64,000 nucleotides of DNA from the NCBI GenBank assembly GCA_050084515.1, contig CM114272.1, positions 1,550,001 to 1,614,000 on the forward strand, given 5' to 3'. Below the pieces are notes generated by a model. It was not told the DNA's origin and did no database searches. It worked only from the letters and a program-made list of their open reading frames with translations. How positions within the stretch are numbered: the first letter of the stretch is position 1; each line of letters starts with the position of its first letter. A program made the position numbers and the translations under genes. The stretch is from Blasia pusilla (lineage: Eukaryota > Marchantiophyta > Marchantiopsida > Blasiales). Positions 1 to 11,640 of this stretch are shown piece after piece.

Positions 1-48
1 CGTGTAGCTCGATCGCCGCTCACGGATGTCAAACCGGTTCGACGCCGC

Positions 49-620
49 GGGTTCGCGTTCCGTCCGCCCGAAGCGCTGGGCCGGCGTCGAAACGTGAGAA
101 CTGCCGGCCCTTTCAATGCCCATAGAACACGCGCCGAGCGCCACGTCACGCAGGAGACGTTTGGCCGGCGGAGATACCTGCGAAGGGACTTCATCTAACG
201 TTCATAGCGAGCTTACCTTTAAGAGTTATATCAACCGTCTTGTAATCAACCCTAACCTCTGAGTCCCTCTCGTTGTTATTTGTTATCTCCTCTCCTCATG
301 CCAAGTTGCCAACTCATCACCCAGATCGTTCCGAGAAGCCTCCGCTCCCAATCTTGGCCGATGCTGGCGACGCCACGCGGCGCTCCACCCCTACGATCCG
401 AAAGATCCGTTCCCCACAAACGTCCCATCCCATCGACGGTCTGACATCCGTGCTTCTGCCCATTGCATTAAATGTACCGTTCCAGGCTCCAGCAAATTAT
501 CCCAAAAAACCCGTGACGGACCGCTGGCGGTGCTGCAACTACTCCGTAGCCCTCTAATTTTTTTAATTACACAGATGAATATATTAGAGAGAGGGTGAGA
601 ATAAAAATGAAGTCGAAGCA
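49..620. other. GC-rich outer end of arm A, no gene seen
   Basis: The segment pairs with 52,440-53,505 in arm B. It is richer in GC and CpG than the rest of the arm. A 94-codon frame at 273-557 and its mirror in B (52,440-52,655) share only a short stretch around NYPKKPVTD and then diverge, so there is no sign of protein constraint. The homology continues as ordinary unpatterned DNA to about 1,040, pairing with about 52,017-52,440. Confidence 0.6.
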
Positions 621-1039
621 TTTAAATTCTTGTCCGCAGGAGCAGTTTACTCTACAACGGGAATAGATTAATTGAAAAGAACGGAATCACGGAGCTTAGG
701 CTATTTCCAGTTGGTTTTCTCCGTGGATCACGAAGAACGGATGGGAGTTTCCGTTACAAGAATAACGGCTGGAAGTCAGAATGGGACTTTGCGATTTGGA
801 GTTTCCGTTACAAGATCATCATTTGAGGGAAGAAATGCGTTCAGGGATGACAAAAGGACACTTCTCCATTGAAGCGAATCATCATATATATGGCGATGGT
901 AATTGGGTTGAGCTCGAAGTCAGACTACCGTTACCAGTGAAGAGATTTCTGCTATTGGGGCCGAGTTCAAAGTGAGAATATGTTTGATCTCCGAGAAACC
1001 CTAAACGCCGTATTCCGGGACTCATCGACATATCCGCCA

Positions 1040-3130
1040 ATCGTCTCAAACACTGGAACGATTTTGGCTGGACTCAAAATTAAACAGTTCGTGGCAAAAG
1101 GCTGAACTCGAAGACAGAGTGCTGATGGAATGTTTCCAGTGGTCGAAAGACTCCATGTTCACTGGCTCGCACTCAAGCTGACCCCAGGCTCGAATCCAGA
1201 ACGTTGGTAGTCACTAGCTGGGACTCGTAATCATGCAGTGGCAAATAAGCTGAGCCCACGGTCCGAGTCTGAATGGTTACAATCGCCAAAAGATGCCATA
1301 GTCACTAGCTAGAACCCATAATCAGATGGTGCAAACTGATTTGAGCATTAGTCTGGAAGTCAGAATGCTTCCAATCTTCGAAAGACGCCAATCACTCGCA
1401 AGAAATGAAGGGAATAATCAGACCAAGCATGGCAAATGAAGTTGAGCCCAGGCTCGAACGCAGGTAGCTTGAGCAATCGTCTAGAAAAGCTGCATTGAGT
1501 CGCTGGGACTCATGAAACCGTGGCAGACAAGCTGAGTGCACGCTCCAAGGCAGGGTGTTGCAAATCGTTGAAAAGCATCCGAAGTCATTTCCTAGAACCC
1601 ACAATCAAACAGTGTCAAATGATTAAGTTCAGCTGAAGCTGGATGCCATAATGCCTCCACCGTCAGAATCACGAGTCTCTTGGAAGGACGCATCATCACA
1701 AAGACTTCAGCCCTGACTTCAGGCCGAAGTGCTTCCCATGAATAGCCAAAACAAATCATTTATTAGCAAACACATCATCAAACCATGGCAAAGTAGTTGA
1801 GTGCGAGCTGGAAGCGAGAATGGAGATCGTCTTCAAAAGATACCATAGTCACTGGCTAGAATTCATGAAAATGCTATGGCAAATGAGCAGAGCTCATTCT
1901 GGAAACAAGAGTGATGCTCGTCCTTGAAAGGCGCCATATATAATCGCTAGCTAGGACTTATCATCAGACGTTGTCAAAGAAGTTGATACTATCCTAGAAG
2001 ACCTAATGCTGCAAATCGTAGAGAGACACCATAGTCACTAGCTCGGACTCGTAATCATAGCGTGGTAGATAAGTTGAACCCAGAGTCCAAGAGAGAATGC
2101 TGCCAATCTCCAGAAGACTCCAAGGTCACTAGTTAGAACTCACAATCACAGTCAGGCTCTAGAGAAAAGGTTGATTCTAGGCTGGAAGCCAGAGTCCTGC
2201 CAATCGCCAGAAGACACCATGTCACAACCTAGAACTCACAATCAGACTCTGGCAAAGAAGTTGATCCTAGGCTGCAAGCACAGACTGCTTCCAATCGCCA
2301 GCAGATGCCAGAGTGTTTCCAATCTCTAGAAGGCGCTATGGTCACTAGCTCACAATCAGACTCTGGAGAATAAGTTGATCCTGGGCTGCAAGCACAGACT
2401 GCTTCCAATCGCCAGCAGATGCCATCGTCACTAGCCAGAACTCCAAATCAGACTCTCGCAAATAAGTTGATCCTAGGCTGGAAGCTAGACGGGTGTCAAT
2501 CGCCAGAAGTCGCCATGGTCACTAGCCAGAACTCAAAATCCGACTCGGGCTAATAAGTTGAACCCAGTTGGGAATCCAGAGTGCTATCAATCGTCGAAGT
2601 CGCCATTGTTACCAGCCAGGACTCATAAGCAGAAGATATCAAATACTTCGAATGTAGGCTGGAAGCCAGAACTTTGCGTATCACCGAAAGAGTCCATGAT
2701 CTCTAGCTAGACGTCACAATCGGACTCTGGAAAATAAGTTGAGCCCAGTCTGGAAACCTGCAGAATGCTTGCAATCCCCAACAGACGCCACAGTCTATAG
2801 CTACAACTCATTACCAGACTCTCGCAAAGAAGTTGATTCGAGTCTGGAATCCAGAATGCCGCCAATCGTCCAAAGTCACCATAGACACCAGCTACGATTC
2901 ATAATCAGACCGTAACAAATAAAGTCTAGCCCAGGTTCCAGATCAGATATTCTTGCAATCCCCAAAACACCCCATAATCGCTAGTTAGGACTCATAATCA
3001 GACCATGGCAAACAGGTCTAGCCCAGGTTCCGAGGCAGAATTCTGGCCTTCGCCAAAAGACTCCAGAATCATTCGCTACGGCTCACAATCACACTCTTGC
3101 AAATAAGTTCAGCCCAGGCTCGAAGCCACA
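1040..3130. repeat. ~89-bp degenerate satellite array, arm A
   Basis: About two dozen degenerate copies of a unit near 88-90 bp. Recurrent words are caatcgccagaagacgcca, gtcactagct, gaactcacaatcagactc and aagttgatcctaggctg. Spacing checks: caatcgccaaaagatgcca near 1,285 and caatcttcgaaagacgcca near 1,373 lie 88 apart; copies near 2,200 and 2,290 lie about 89 apart. No coding potential is visible. The mirror array in arm B (49,330-51,970) is about 0.5 kb longer, so copy number has changed since the arms separated. Confidence 0.85.
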
Positions 3131-4150
3131 ACGCTGCCAATCGTTGAAAGTGTGGGTCTCGGAGATGTGCCAGGGGGGAGGAGGAAGAAAGCTTCACACA
3201 AGAAGGCGCACGTTGTAAGCAGCGATTGTGAGAGGATCGGAAACCAGTGCAAGATTGTGACAAAAGTAGATGCGATCGCCATGAGCGACGAAAATCGTCT
3301 GCACTCCTGTCCCGAAGATGTTTGACGGACATCGAATCTTCTCCTCGAGCACGCGCGAGCTCACGCCCATTTCGAACAATCTCACACCTACGGATATTCC
3401 ATAGGCCTCAGCAGGAACCTGCAGTGGATGCGGGAGCTCCACAAATGAAGCCTCTGCTCCTCTGCCCGAATGCCATGGACTGCTGTCTCTCTCGAGCAGT
3501 CAATAATAGCCCATGCTTTGATCACCATAATGACCATAACTCTGCTACCACACAGCACGACGCCACCATGGAAGCCATGTCGCCGTTCCTTAAGGGGAAC
3601 GCCATCACATTGAATTGCCGAACATCCCAACGTACGATCTCCAGATCCAAATCTGCGAGGGATTCCAGGCACAGTCTATGCAGACAGGCAGTACAGACAG
3701 CCCTGGAGATAAGCACTGCAGGCAGGCAGACAAGTAAAGCGCATTTTCCAGCACTGGGAATCAGTTTCTGGAGCCGTGGAGAGTCCATTGACTCAAATTC
3801 GAGTCGTACACTTGCGTGACAATCATTGTGCTCCCCATGTCGTCGATCGTGCAGGGCACTGGGGCTGTACCTCAGTACCACCTTGTGATCGTAAGGGCTT
3901 CTTGGAATGAGTCGGAGCTCGTCTGGAGTAGTTGTCACCAAGCGAGTCAAGCTTGGAGGAAGGGAGATGGTCTAGCTTCCAGATTCCCAATATGACATTC
4001 TCCACAATCATCTCCAGAGGCGATTGGGACTTGGGTCTTTTCGAGACGATGCACATTACAAATCCTCCAAGCGTCATGATCCTGAAGTGGGCCTTGGCTC
4101 GAAGGGGTCGATGGATGGATGGATGAATGAATGAGAACCTGCTTCCACAA
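3130..4150 (-). pseudogene. Block R, arm A copy: decayed possible coding unit, unrecognised
   Basis: A ~1 kb unit occurring three times (here, 46,090-47,090 and 48,300-49,330). The minus strand has overlapping open frames of 84-142 codons at 3,823-4,077, 3,522-3,950 and 3,069-3,332 whose peptides are similar between copies. Between them lie frameshifts, and the plus strand is also open (3,247-3,819). A hydrophobic stretch (VMCIVS, MIVENVILGIWKL) and a Cys-rich stretch are visible on the minus strand. I recognise no domain. It may be a decayed gene or simply non-coding DNA with few stops. It borders the satellite directly, and satellite-like words begin inside its end. Confidence 0.35.
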
Positions 4151-5104
4151 GTTGGAATCGCTCTTGAATCCTATGATCTTTGTTCAAGAGATTTCCAGAG
4201 ATCATGCAAGGGCAGTGAGAAGGGCACTTCTAGGAGGCTTGCAGTGAAAAATATCTTCTAGGAATGGAGAGAACCTAGAGATCTTCGTGGCTTATGGCAT
4301 GGAGCGGTACATGGGTGAGAGCTTGAAGAGATAGGATTTGGATAAGAACCTGGGTTTAAAGAGGGATGGAAAGGATCTTCTCTGTTTTGCAATCCGAGCA
4401 TCACCATTTTCACAGAGATGCAAAAGGTGAATCTCATGAGTTTTAGACTAAGTGGGATTCTCCCAAGATCAAAATATCTCTACTAGAGCTTGGAAAAAGT
4501 GAATCTCATGAGTATTACTTGATGAAAAGAATCTCTACCACCCTCTCTCCTTCCCAAGGCCAATTCTATCAACCCCTATCCCTTATTTGGCAGCCCTAAT
4601 TCAATCATCCTAGTATTAGCCCATGAGGCACTACTTTTCTACACATAATATAAAAGGGATCACATAGAGGGGGGAGGATCTCATCAATCCATATGTTCTC
4701 TCGAAATAGAGGCTGTCACACTAAGACTCTCTCCATATCCATGTTGGATCTGCAATATAATTACAAGCCTCCAATCATACCTTATTGAGTTCTTCCACTT
4801 CCCTATGTGCGTGGGGATTGAATATGATTACTGAAGCATATGAAGAAGATAATGTCAATGTTAACAAGCATAATATTAAAACTTAGTGGTCTTGTTTCAA
4901 CGGCTCCTTTAGGAGAAAAGAAGAGTTTCCACTAAAACAACCCCGTAGACTTCAATATCAGTCCACAGGAAATCGAAAGGAATAATTGATACTTTAATTT
5001 CCTGTCAGTGGCCATACACCCGAACCAAGGCACGGACCGTGCAACCCGCTTAACTTGACTCCCGGCTCGGTTAACCGGGCGTCCGAGTTCCTCGTCTTAT
5101 GTCT
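4151..5104. other. AT-rich segment, nothing recognised
   Basis: Pairs with about 45,006-46,089 in arm B. Arm B carries roughly 115-130 extra bases near 45,710-45,840 that are missing here at about 4,385. Short words are repeated internally (ctcatgag near 4,434, 4,506), but there is no gene, RNA or transposon signature. Confidence 0.6.
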
Positions 5105-5480
5105 TATGCCTGTAACCACGCTTCTAGATCGCAGTTTCTGTGTCCATGCACCATCGTTTATGTAACCGCAGCTACATACATCCGCACGCTCTTCTTGAGG
5201 CGCCGACTGCATCGTCTCTTGGTATGGGCGGTTACGCGAACCACGCTTCTAACTCATGGTTGATGTAACCCCAGTTACAAACATCCGCAACGTTCTTCTC
5301 GAAGGGCCGACTGCATTCTTGTCTTGTACTGCGCGGTTATACTAATCACGCTTCCGGATCGCAGTTCGTTTCTCCCTGCACCATGGTCAGTGTAGCCCCA
5401 GTTACATCCCGACGTTCTTCTGGAGGTGCCGACTGCTTTCTTCCCTCGTTTTGAGCGGCTACACTAATCACGTTTCCATA
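5105..5480. repeat. 104-122-bp tandem repeat, three to four copies, arm A
   Basis: A unit combining gttacatacatccgcacg, a ccgactgc core, a gcggttacac-type word, and a cttcyrgatcgcagtt-type word recurs. The ccgactgc cores sit near 5,203, 5,307 and 5,429, so the spacing varies (104 and 122 bp). Arm B carries the mirror at 44,630-45,005. No coding function is visible; an open frame on the minus strand (4,994-5,212) simply runs through the repeat. Confidence 0.7.
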
Positions 5481-7560
5481 TTGTAGTTCAGCTTTGCAGC
5501 CTTCGCTTCGTCGCATGGTTTAGGGGATTACTAGATATCCAAGCAGGGTTAAGGGTGTAACCGTGCTGGGATATGTAGTTCACATCTCCGGCTTGAATTC
5601 CTTCGATCTCCCACTATGTTGAGTTTGATGGGGGTTTAGGTTGTAACCGTGGTTACTTCCTTTTCGTGCTCGATTTGGCTTTATCCGGAGAAGGGCTCTA
5701 GCCCAATATACAAGGCCTTAACCGCCAGTTTCGTTCGATTAGAAAATGGTTCTAAACCTAGTTACTTGGGAATGGTTCTAACCCTACTCTTTTTAAACTC
5801 AGATTTACTTAAACCGTGGGAAGGGTTTTCAGGTTTCATTTTCTCTAGAAAAGGGCTCTACCCGAGTTATTTTTCTATTCAAAATAGTGTTAGTTGGAAG
5901 GAGGGAAGGGGATTTAAATGTGGTTATTTCCTCTTCACAATACCTTTTCTTTTGTGTAGGCTAAAGCCCAAGTTATTTCCTAATTGCTATGGGCTGTATA
6001 TGGACAAGAAGGCAATTTAACTAATGGTTTTTTTCATACTCAATTGAGTTTCACCTAAGGAAGCCTATTACAACTAGTCGTATTTCTTTAGATTTTTGTT
6101 TCATCTACCCTGCCCTTTAATCCTTGTTAATTCCTATTTCCATTCTGTTTGTTTACTTATGTTTCTTTTTCTCAAAATTACGAATGATCCATCTTGGCTC
6201 CAAAGAGTGGCCCCAAGTCTCCCAACCGTACGGATGATGGGTGGGTACGGATATGCATGGTATAATCTAGGCCACCAAATATTAGAGGAATCGACGGCTC
6301 ATAACTTTCTCAGGTGATGATGGTACACGTGATGATGGCTACACATGTGATCTACCCTAAGATTGAAAAGATCTACACCGACGAGGGAGAGATGAATGCT
6401 CTTGCTTACACCGTTGATATGAAAACTATTAAGAAGATCTTTCTCCAAGGAGTCCAGTGTCATCTCAGCATACTAGTCTTCACGTATCCCTATCCCTATA
6501 TACACCGTTGAGATATCCAAAATCTAGTACTCATACTAGTACTAGTCCTCATGTCGTATCCCAAGATCATCTCATACTAGTCTTTATGTGGTATCCCCAT
6601 CATTCTACCAAGATAATATTCCCATGTATTATCTTATTTCCTCTTAACGAAATTTATGGCTAGTGTAAATCTTTAACCGATTGATTCAAAATTAACCACA
6701 TTTAAGAACTCTATCTCTCAAGGGCTATGTGACAATTTTATTTGGATCTACTTGGACGACAAAGAAAATTTTGAGGACCAACGGCTCATACGAACCAAAA
6801 GAAAAATCTCGTCCCAAGGACCAAGATGAAGTTTTGTTTGAACAAGTCTATCTCTCATCTTACACTTTCGAGCCACATCAAGAATCTGATCTCCATTTGA
6901 TTTTGGGTCCGTAAAAAAAATTGGGGACCAACGACTCCTACAAACCAAAAGAAAAATCTCCATTTTAGTTTGAATCCTATCTCATCAAATATAGAACTAT
7001 GGGAAGCCATTTCAAGCATCCAATAACTCCATCTCCAAGCCATTTCAAGCATTCAATAACTCCATCTCCCATGTGTCCCATTGTAACTCATGGGACACAT
7101 GTTGGTCACATTACAAATGTCAACTTAACTTAGTTGGGTCCATTTCTACCAACATATAAAAATTTAGACGACTTATAAAATTCAGTGGACCAACGGCTCC
7201 TACTAACAAAGATAAAAATCTCCACTCATTTTGGACTCTATCTAATTGAAGGACATCTTCTATGATAGGCCACAATAATTGAAAAGAACCTAAACTCAGA
7301 TATAGAAATGAAAATAAATGTATTGAATGAAAATCTCCTATACTAATGCTGAACTACAAATGGTTTATTTTCTTTAAGTTCATGAACCCACTAAAGTTTG
7401 AATTAAAAAAATTCATGTAAAAACAATGGGATGGTATGAAAATCACAAATCAAAAAATTTTACTACCTTTATGTTTTCCAGCCAAATCTCCCTATTTAAA
7501 CCAATTTAGAAAATAATTTTCGCAACCTTAACATTAATATCCGTTAGCATTAATAACCAA
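5481..7560. other. AT-rich non-coding segment of the shared unit, arm A
   Basis: Pairs with about 42,590-44,630 in arm B. The part from about 6,116 onward also occurs in block C from 54,410. It holds scattered short repeats (ggttctaa and aagggctcta words near 5,690-5,860; tactagtcttcatg words near 6,470-6,590). Open frames here are short (60-123 codons), lack domain signatures, and change by frameshift between copies. I see no gene. Confidence 0.6.
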
Positions 7561-8949
7561 TAAATTATCTTTTTAATGATAATTCACACTTCTCTTTTTC
7601 TAACATCCAGCAACATCGAGTGTGTGTTCTTGTCTCCCGGAAGGTATCAGGAAAAAGCATGCGAGGTGGGGCCCACGGCTCCCAAGTGACGGCGGGATAA
7701 ACACGCATGGAAGGGGTCGAAATCGCCAAAAGAACCCGGGATGGCCATGACAATCCGGAGAGTATAGCAGGGATCTCGCAGTCCAAAGCCGACAATATTG
7801 AGACGTTCTCATCTCATTCATTCGCTCACTCACTCTTCCGCATGAAACGAGAAACAGATTCTTCCGAGTAAGAGCTGCGAACCCTAACGGAACTCTCAGT
7901 AAGCGAAGGAGGAATCGAAACGCATTCGTGTTCGCGGACTGGAGGAGGATCGCAGGAGTGCATGCAGTGTGAGGACGGACGGATTGTGAGGAATCCGGGC
8001 ATTGCCTCTGAGTGAGTGAGTTTGAGACAGTTGATTGAGTGATCGATTCGTGGAGAATTCTGAATTCTGGAATTCGCTGAGAGAAGTAGGAGGAGTGCCG
8101 AGCGAGCTTGGATAGTTTTGGTGCACTCGGCTTTCCATAGCGCGTGGAGTGATATGGTAGTATTGCTGTAAGATTAAGGTAAGACGAGTCCTGATTCAAT
8201 TGATGCCATGGGCGAGCGATGCAACCGGCTTCATTTTTCCATAGACAGAGCCGCTCACTGGAGTTTTCGTCACAGGTAGACCTTTCCATCTCTGTAGATT
8301 GATCATAATCTGAAAGTCGGTAATGTCGGTGCAGTCCTCGTTCTCTCGACCGGACCAGGGGCGAACTCGTGGGGTGATCAGCACGCTCTTCTCCTTGCTG
8401 CAAGGTAAAAAGGCTCTTGCTCAAAAAGCTTCCCATAGCTCGCTCCATATTGATATTTGTGTCAACTTCCCATTCATAGCCAACGAACGAGTATTACGGA
8501 ATAGTTCTGCTCGTCGTTTTTCTGTATCGCAGGTCTCTTTGGATATTCTCGACGACGAGGAGGAAGGAGAGAGGAGGAGGAGGAAGAGGAGGTATCTAAG
8601 TTTCACGGTTCTGTGGCTCTTCATCGACCAGGCAGTCCAATTCGCTTAGTCGCCCTCCCTGCTGCAAGGTGAGACCGCGTTGTGATCATGCTGAAGTGAT
8701 TTCAGATTGAGGAGAAGGGGTGCGCAAAGTTCGGATTTTTAGAAATGGAGTCTCAGCCATGTAGGCTGCAGTGTGCAGAGAATTCTGGCTTTTAGATATG
8801 GAGATTCGGTCATGCAGGAGAGCAGAAGTGGTGCACAGGATTTAAATATAGAAGGTAGGTAGGCAGTTGTGGGGGATATGAGCAGTCTGTCACAGAAGCC
8901 GGGAAGTCAGATTTGTCGCTGCACATTCTACGCAGGATTTCTTCAGGCT
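7561..8949 (+). promoter_or_regulatory. Probable 5' leader of gene X with several introns, arm A
   Basis: Conserved in arms A and B and in block C. It contains a series of good plant splice signals on the gene X strand: aag|gtaaga with donor at 8,179; caag|gtaaaa with donor at 8,405; atcgcag|gtctc with acceptor ending 8,532; caag|gtgaga with donor at 8,669; and pyrimidine-rich acceptors ending 8,935 and 8,946 just before the ATG at 8,950. A GGA-rich purine tract lies at 8,548-8,592. A long minus-strand frame (7,600-8,448) crosses these signals and is not maintained in the other copies, so I read the region as promoter plus untranslated exons. No TATA box or transcript start is fixed. Confidence 0.45.
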
Positions 8950-10115
8950 ATGGCTCCCAAGCGCACGGCTCCAGCAGCGGCGGGAGTAGCAGCTCGGGTA
9001 GATCTAGTAGATCCGGACCGAAGCCAGGGTCCCCATCCTCCGACTTGAGGCCCAGAGAGTCATCACCCTTTGATGATTTCACGGAGATAAGCCAGGAATC
9101 CATTCTCAATGGCAGAAGGATGGAGACCAAGTCGAGGTTTCATCCATTGTCATATTCCTCCTTGACAGTGGACGCTCAAGACTTCTGCACATCCGTCATG
9201 GTAGGTATCGAGGAGCTGCACGCTCTCGTGGAAACAGACTACCTGACCTTCAGGTTCCTCATGAGGTCTTTGGAATTCCTGCGCTGCATGGACACGGACG
9301 TCAGGCAGCTCGTCTCCAAGCTGCGGCAGTGGAATCATCCCGAATCCGATCACGCGACCGCAGTGTACCAGAACATCGTCTCGCCGATCAATGGCGCGTT
9401 CACCATTCTCAGAGCTTCAGTCATAGCCCACAGAGCTCTTCTCACATTCAATGTCGACAAGGTGGTCTCCGCGCTGGACAAGCTCGCGCGCCTGGACGAG
9501 GCATCGTGCGCCACAACCATCCAACATGTGTGCGCTGCCGAGCAGGCGATGCAGGAGATCGATGTCCACGAGCTCGAAGTGATTCGAATTCACCGCCACA
9601 TCAAGGATCTCATAGACTCCAAGGAAGGACCCTACGTAGGCTTGTACTCCTTCACATCCGGCATGAGCTCGGAGGCCGCGCGCGCGTATGTCTGTCAGCT
9701 GAGCAATGTGGGCAGGTTCCTGTACACCTTCAGCGCAGCATCTTCATATGTCTGCCTCCATCTGCTGACGGCATTCGGACACATGAGCCATGGTCCGACT
9801 CTAGCATTCGAGCCCAGCTTGGCGCGATTGAACTGTGGATGGTCGTCCAGCATGGTGCTCATGCACAGGGACGCGGAGGCCGTGTTCAAGCGCATGCGAA
9901 TCCCGCGGGCTCCTTCTTGAGCCCCGAGCAGACCTTGATAGAATCCATGCTCCGCCACATGACGACGCACCTCCGATCCCTCGTCAGACATGGACAAGAA
10001 GAAACTCAAGAAAAACTTGGTGCTGCTCAGACAGCAGCGGGATGTTGTGACGCTCGGCCTCCAGAAGCTCTCCACCAAATTGACCGGCTTCGATTTCGGC
10101 TGCCCATTGAACTAG
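8950..10115 (+). pseudogene. Gene X, arm A copy: unrecognised helical plant protein, frameshifted
   Basis: The product is unrecognised. Starting at the ATG after a splice acceptor, the family protein has a Ser/Gly-rich N-terminus, a motif RPRESSPFDDFTEIS, then a largely alpha-helical body (LVETDYLTFRFLMRSLEFL; LARLDEASCATTIQHV) with alternating charged and hydrophobic residues. The C-terminus, seen best in the truncated copy at 59.3-59.7 kb, ends in TGFDFGCPLN. This copy has three breaks compared with its relatives: a 2-base gain just after the ATG, a 7-base loss near 9,898 (after the FKRMR codons), and a 44-base loss near 9,991. The long frame at 8,913-9,920 reads the body but enters through a different upstream frame. 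A distant link to BPS1/UPF0496-type plant helical proteins is only a guess. Confidence 0.6.
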
Positions 10116-10274
10116 ACCCGCAGGCCAGAGCTCAGAGCACCAAGCAATCAAGCTTGCTTTTAGGTAGGTAGTTACAAATATCAGAATTCAGGATAGTGCT
10201 CCACTACTGTCGGAGTTTTTTAACCCTTGTATCATTGTAATAAACTTCAGAGGAATTCATTTGTACAAACTTTT

Positions 10275-10560
10275 CAGAACGTTGGAGGTGTTTAATTTGT
10301 TGTTGGGGGTGTTTAATATGTTGTTGCTGGAGGTGTTTAATAAGTTGTTGTTGGAGGTGTTTAATCTGTTGTTGCTGGAAGAGTTTAATCTCTTGTTGTT
10401 GGAGGTGTTTAATCTGCTGGAGGTGGGAGGTGTTTAATATGTTGTTGGAGGTATTTAATCTGCTGGAGGTGTTCAATCTTTTGTTTTCGTTATTGTTGCT
10501 GCTGGAGGTGTTTAATCTTTTATTGTTGCTACTGCTGGAGGTGTTAAAATAATGATTTGG
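10275..10560. repeat. Minisatellite 3' of gene X, arm A
   Basis: Roughly a dozen units built on ttgttggaggtgtttaat, with lengths varying in steps of three (extra ttg or ctg triplets) to about 18-27 bp. It begins about 160 bases after the gene X stop codon. The same array follows gene X in arm B (39,597-39,875), in block C (58,745-59,040), and after the truncated copy (59,870-60,030). The minus-strand frame through it is a low-complexity Gln/Lys/His-rich reading and is not a real protein. Confidence 0.85.
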
Positions 10561-10744
10561 TGACTTCCTCCATAGATTAGATTAAAGAATCCCCCAAAGG
10601 AACTTGCAGGTTTTTTTTTTTTAAACTGAATATATCAAGCTTCAAAGGGTATTTCTAAATTTGCTAAGAAACACATATTAGTACTAAGCATTCCCACCTC
10701 TATCGCACCTTTGGGAGACAAAAATGGATTTTTTTCTTCTTTTT

Positions 10745-11640
10745 GTGTACAATTGTTTGTTCCATCATTAGAAAGGGGTTGGTGTAGCAATGGTAAGGAA
10801 TTTCTTTTACCATTATGAATGATTAGGGATATGATTAAGCAACGAGTAAAACGAAAAGAACTCGCGTTTGTGTGTGCGACTAATTAATATACTTAGATTT
10901 CCCATAGTCTTTTCTGAATTTTTTCCCTCTGTCATAAGATAAGACGTAGTTTAGCCTTGGAAAGGAATGTCCTTCATCATTGAGGTTAAGTGAAAAGCCA
11001 TTCATCTTAAATAAGACCAAAATATTGGACCATGTCGTGTTAAGCGGACCATCGTAACGGTTAATTAATTAATAAATAATTAATAAACATAGAATCTCAA
11101 TGTGCAGTTTTTTTCTCTTGCTTCATATAAGAGGTTCATTTAGCTTAGTAAGGAATTTACCTCAAGTTTAGGGACATGATTAAGTGATACGCCGCCACTC
11201 ATCTTAAGTAAGACCAAAATATTCTACGATGTCATGTATAGTGGACCATCGTAACCGTTTTAGTTTTGTATGTGGGACTAACTAATAAACATAGAATCTC
11301 ATATAAGAGGTTTTTTGTGCAATTTGTTCAGTTCGTTTAGGCTTAGTAAGGAATTTACCTCAAAATTTGGGACGTGATTAAGTGATATGACACTCATCTA
11401 AGTAAGACCATGGTTTTTGTGTATGAGACTAATTAAAATACTTAGAATCTAGTACTCTTTTGTAGAATGTTTGAGCCCATCATAGTAGAGACGCAGTTTA
11501 ACTTTAGAGGGGAGTTTCTCTCCCCATTAGGGACATGATTAAGTCATGCAAAACCAAAATGTTTAACAATACTGGAGTACTAATTAATATACTTAGAATG
11601 TCATACTCTAAGCTTTCTCCCTAGGCTATACTTTAACTTA
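10745..11640. repeat. ~150-190-bp tandem array, about five degenerate copies, arm A
   Basis: Each unit carries, in order, gtttagcttagtaaggaatt, acctcaa, ttagggacatgattaagtga, cactcatcttaagtaagacc, aaaatattc, ggaccatcgtaac, gactaattaata and catagaatctc-type words. Copies start near 10,760, 10,944, 11,131, 11,321 and 11,481. Mirror copies occur at 38,510-39,400 in arm B and 60,230-61,200 in block C. There is no coding potential. Confidence 0.75.

Noticed and set aside
1040-3130. Tandem gene array encoding a repeat protein
   Set aside because: Unit length varies around 88-90 bases, not a multiple of three, and stops fall in every frame.
7600-8448. Long minus-strand open frame (282 codons) upstream of gene X
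   Set aside because: It crosses several splice-like signals of the opposite strand, has no domain, and is split by indels in arm B and block C.
10204-10476. Gln/Lys/His-rich protein on the minus strand
   Set aside because: It is only a translation of the minisatellite; it varies with unit number and has no promoter or conserved start.
10275-10560. CRISPR array
   Set aside because: Units adjoin directly without unique spacers, lengths change in triplets, and the context is a plant nuclear genome.
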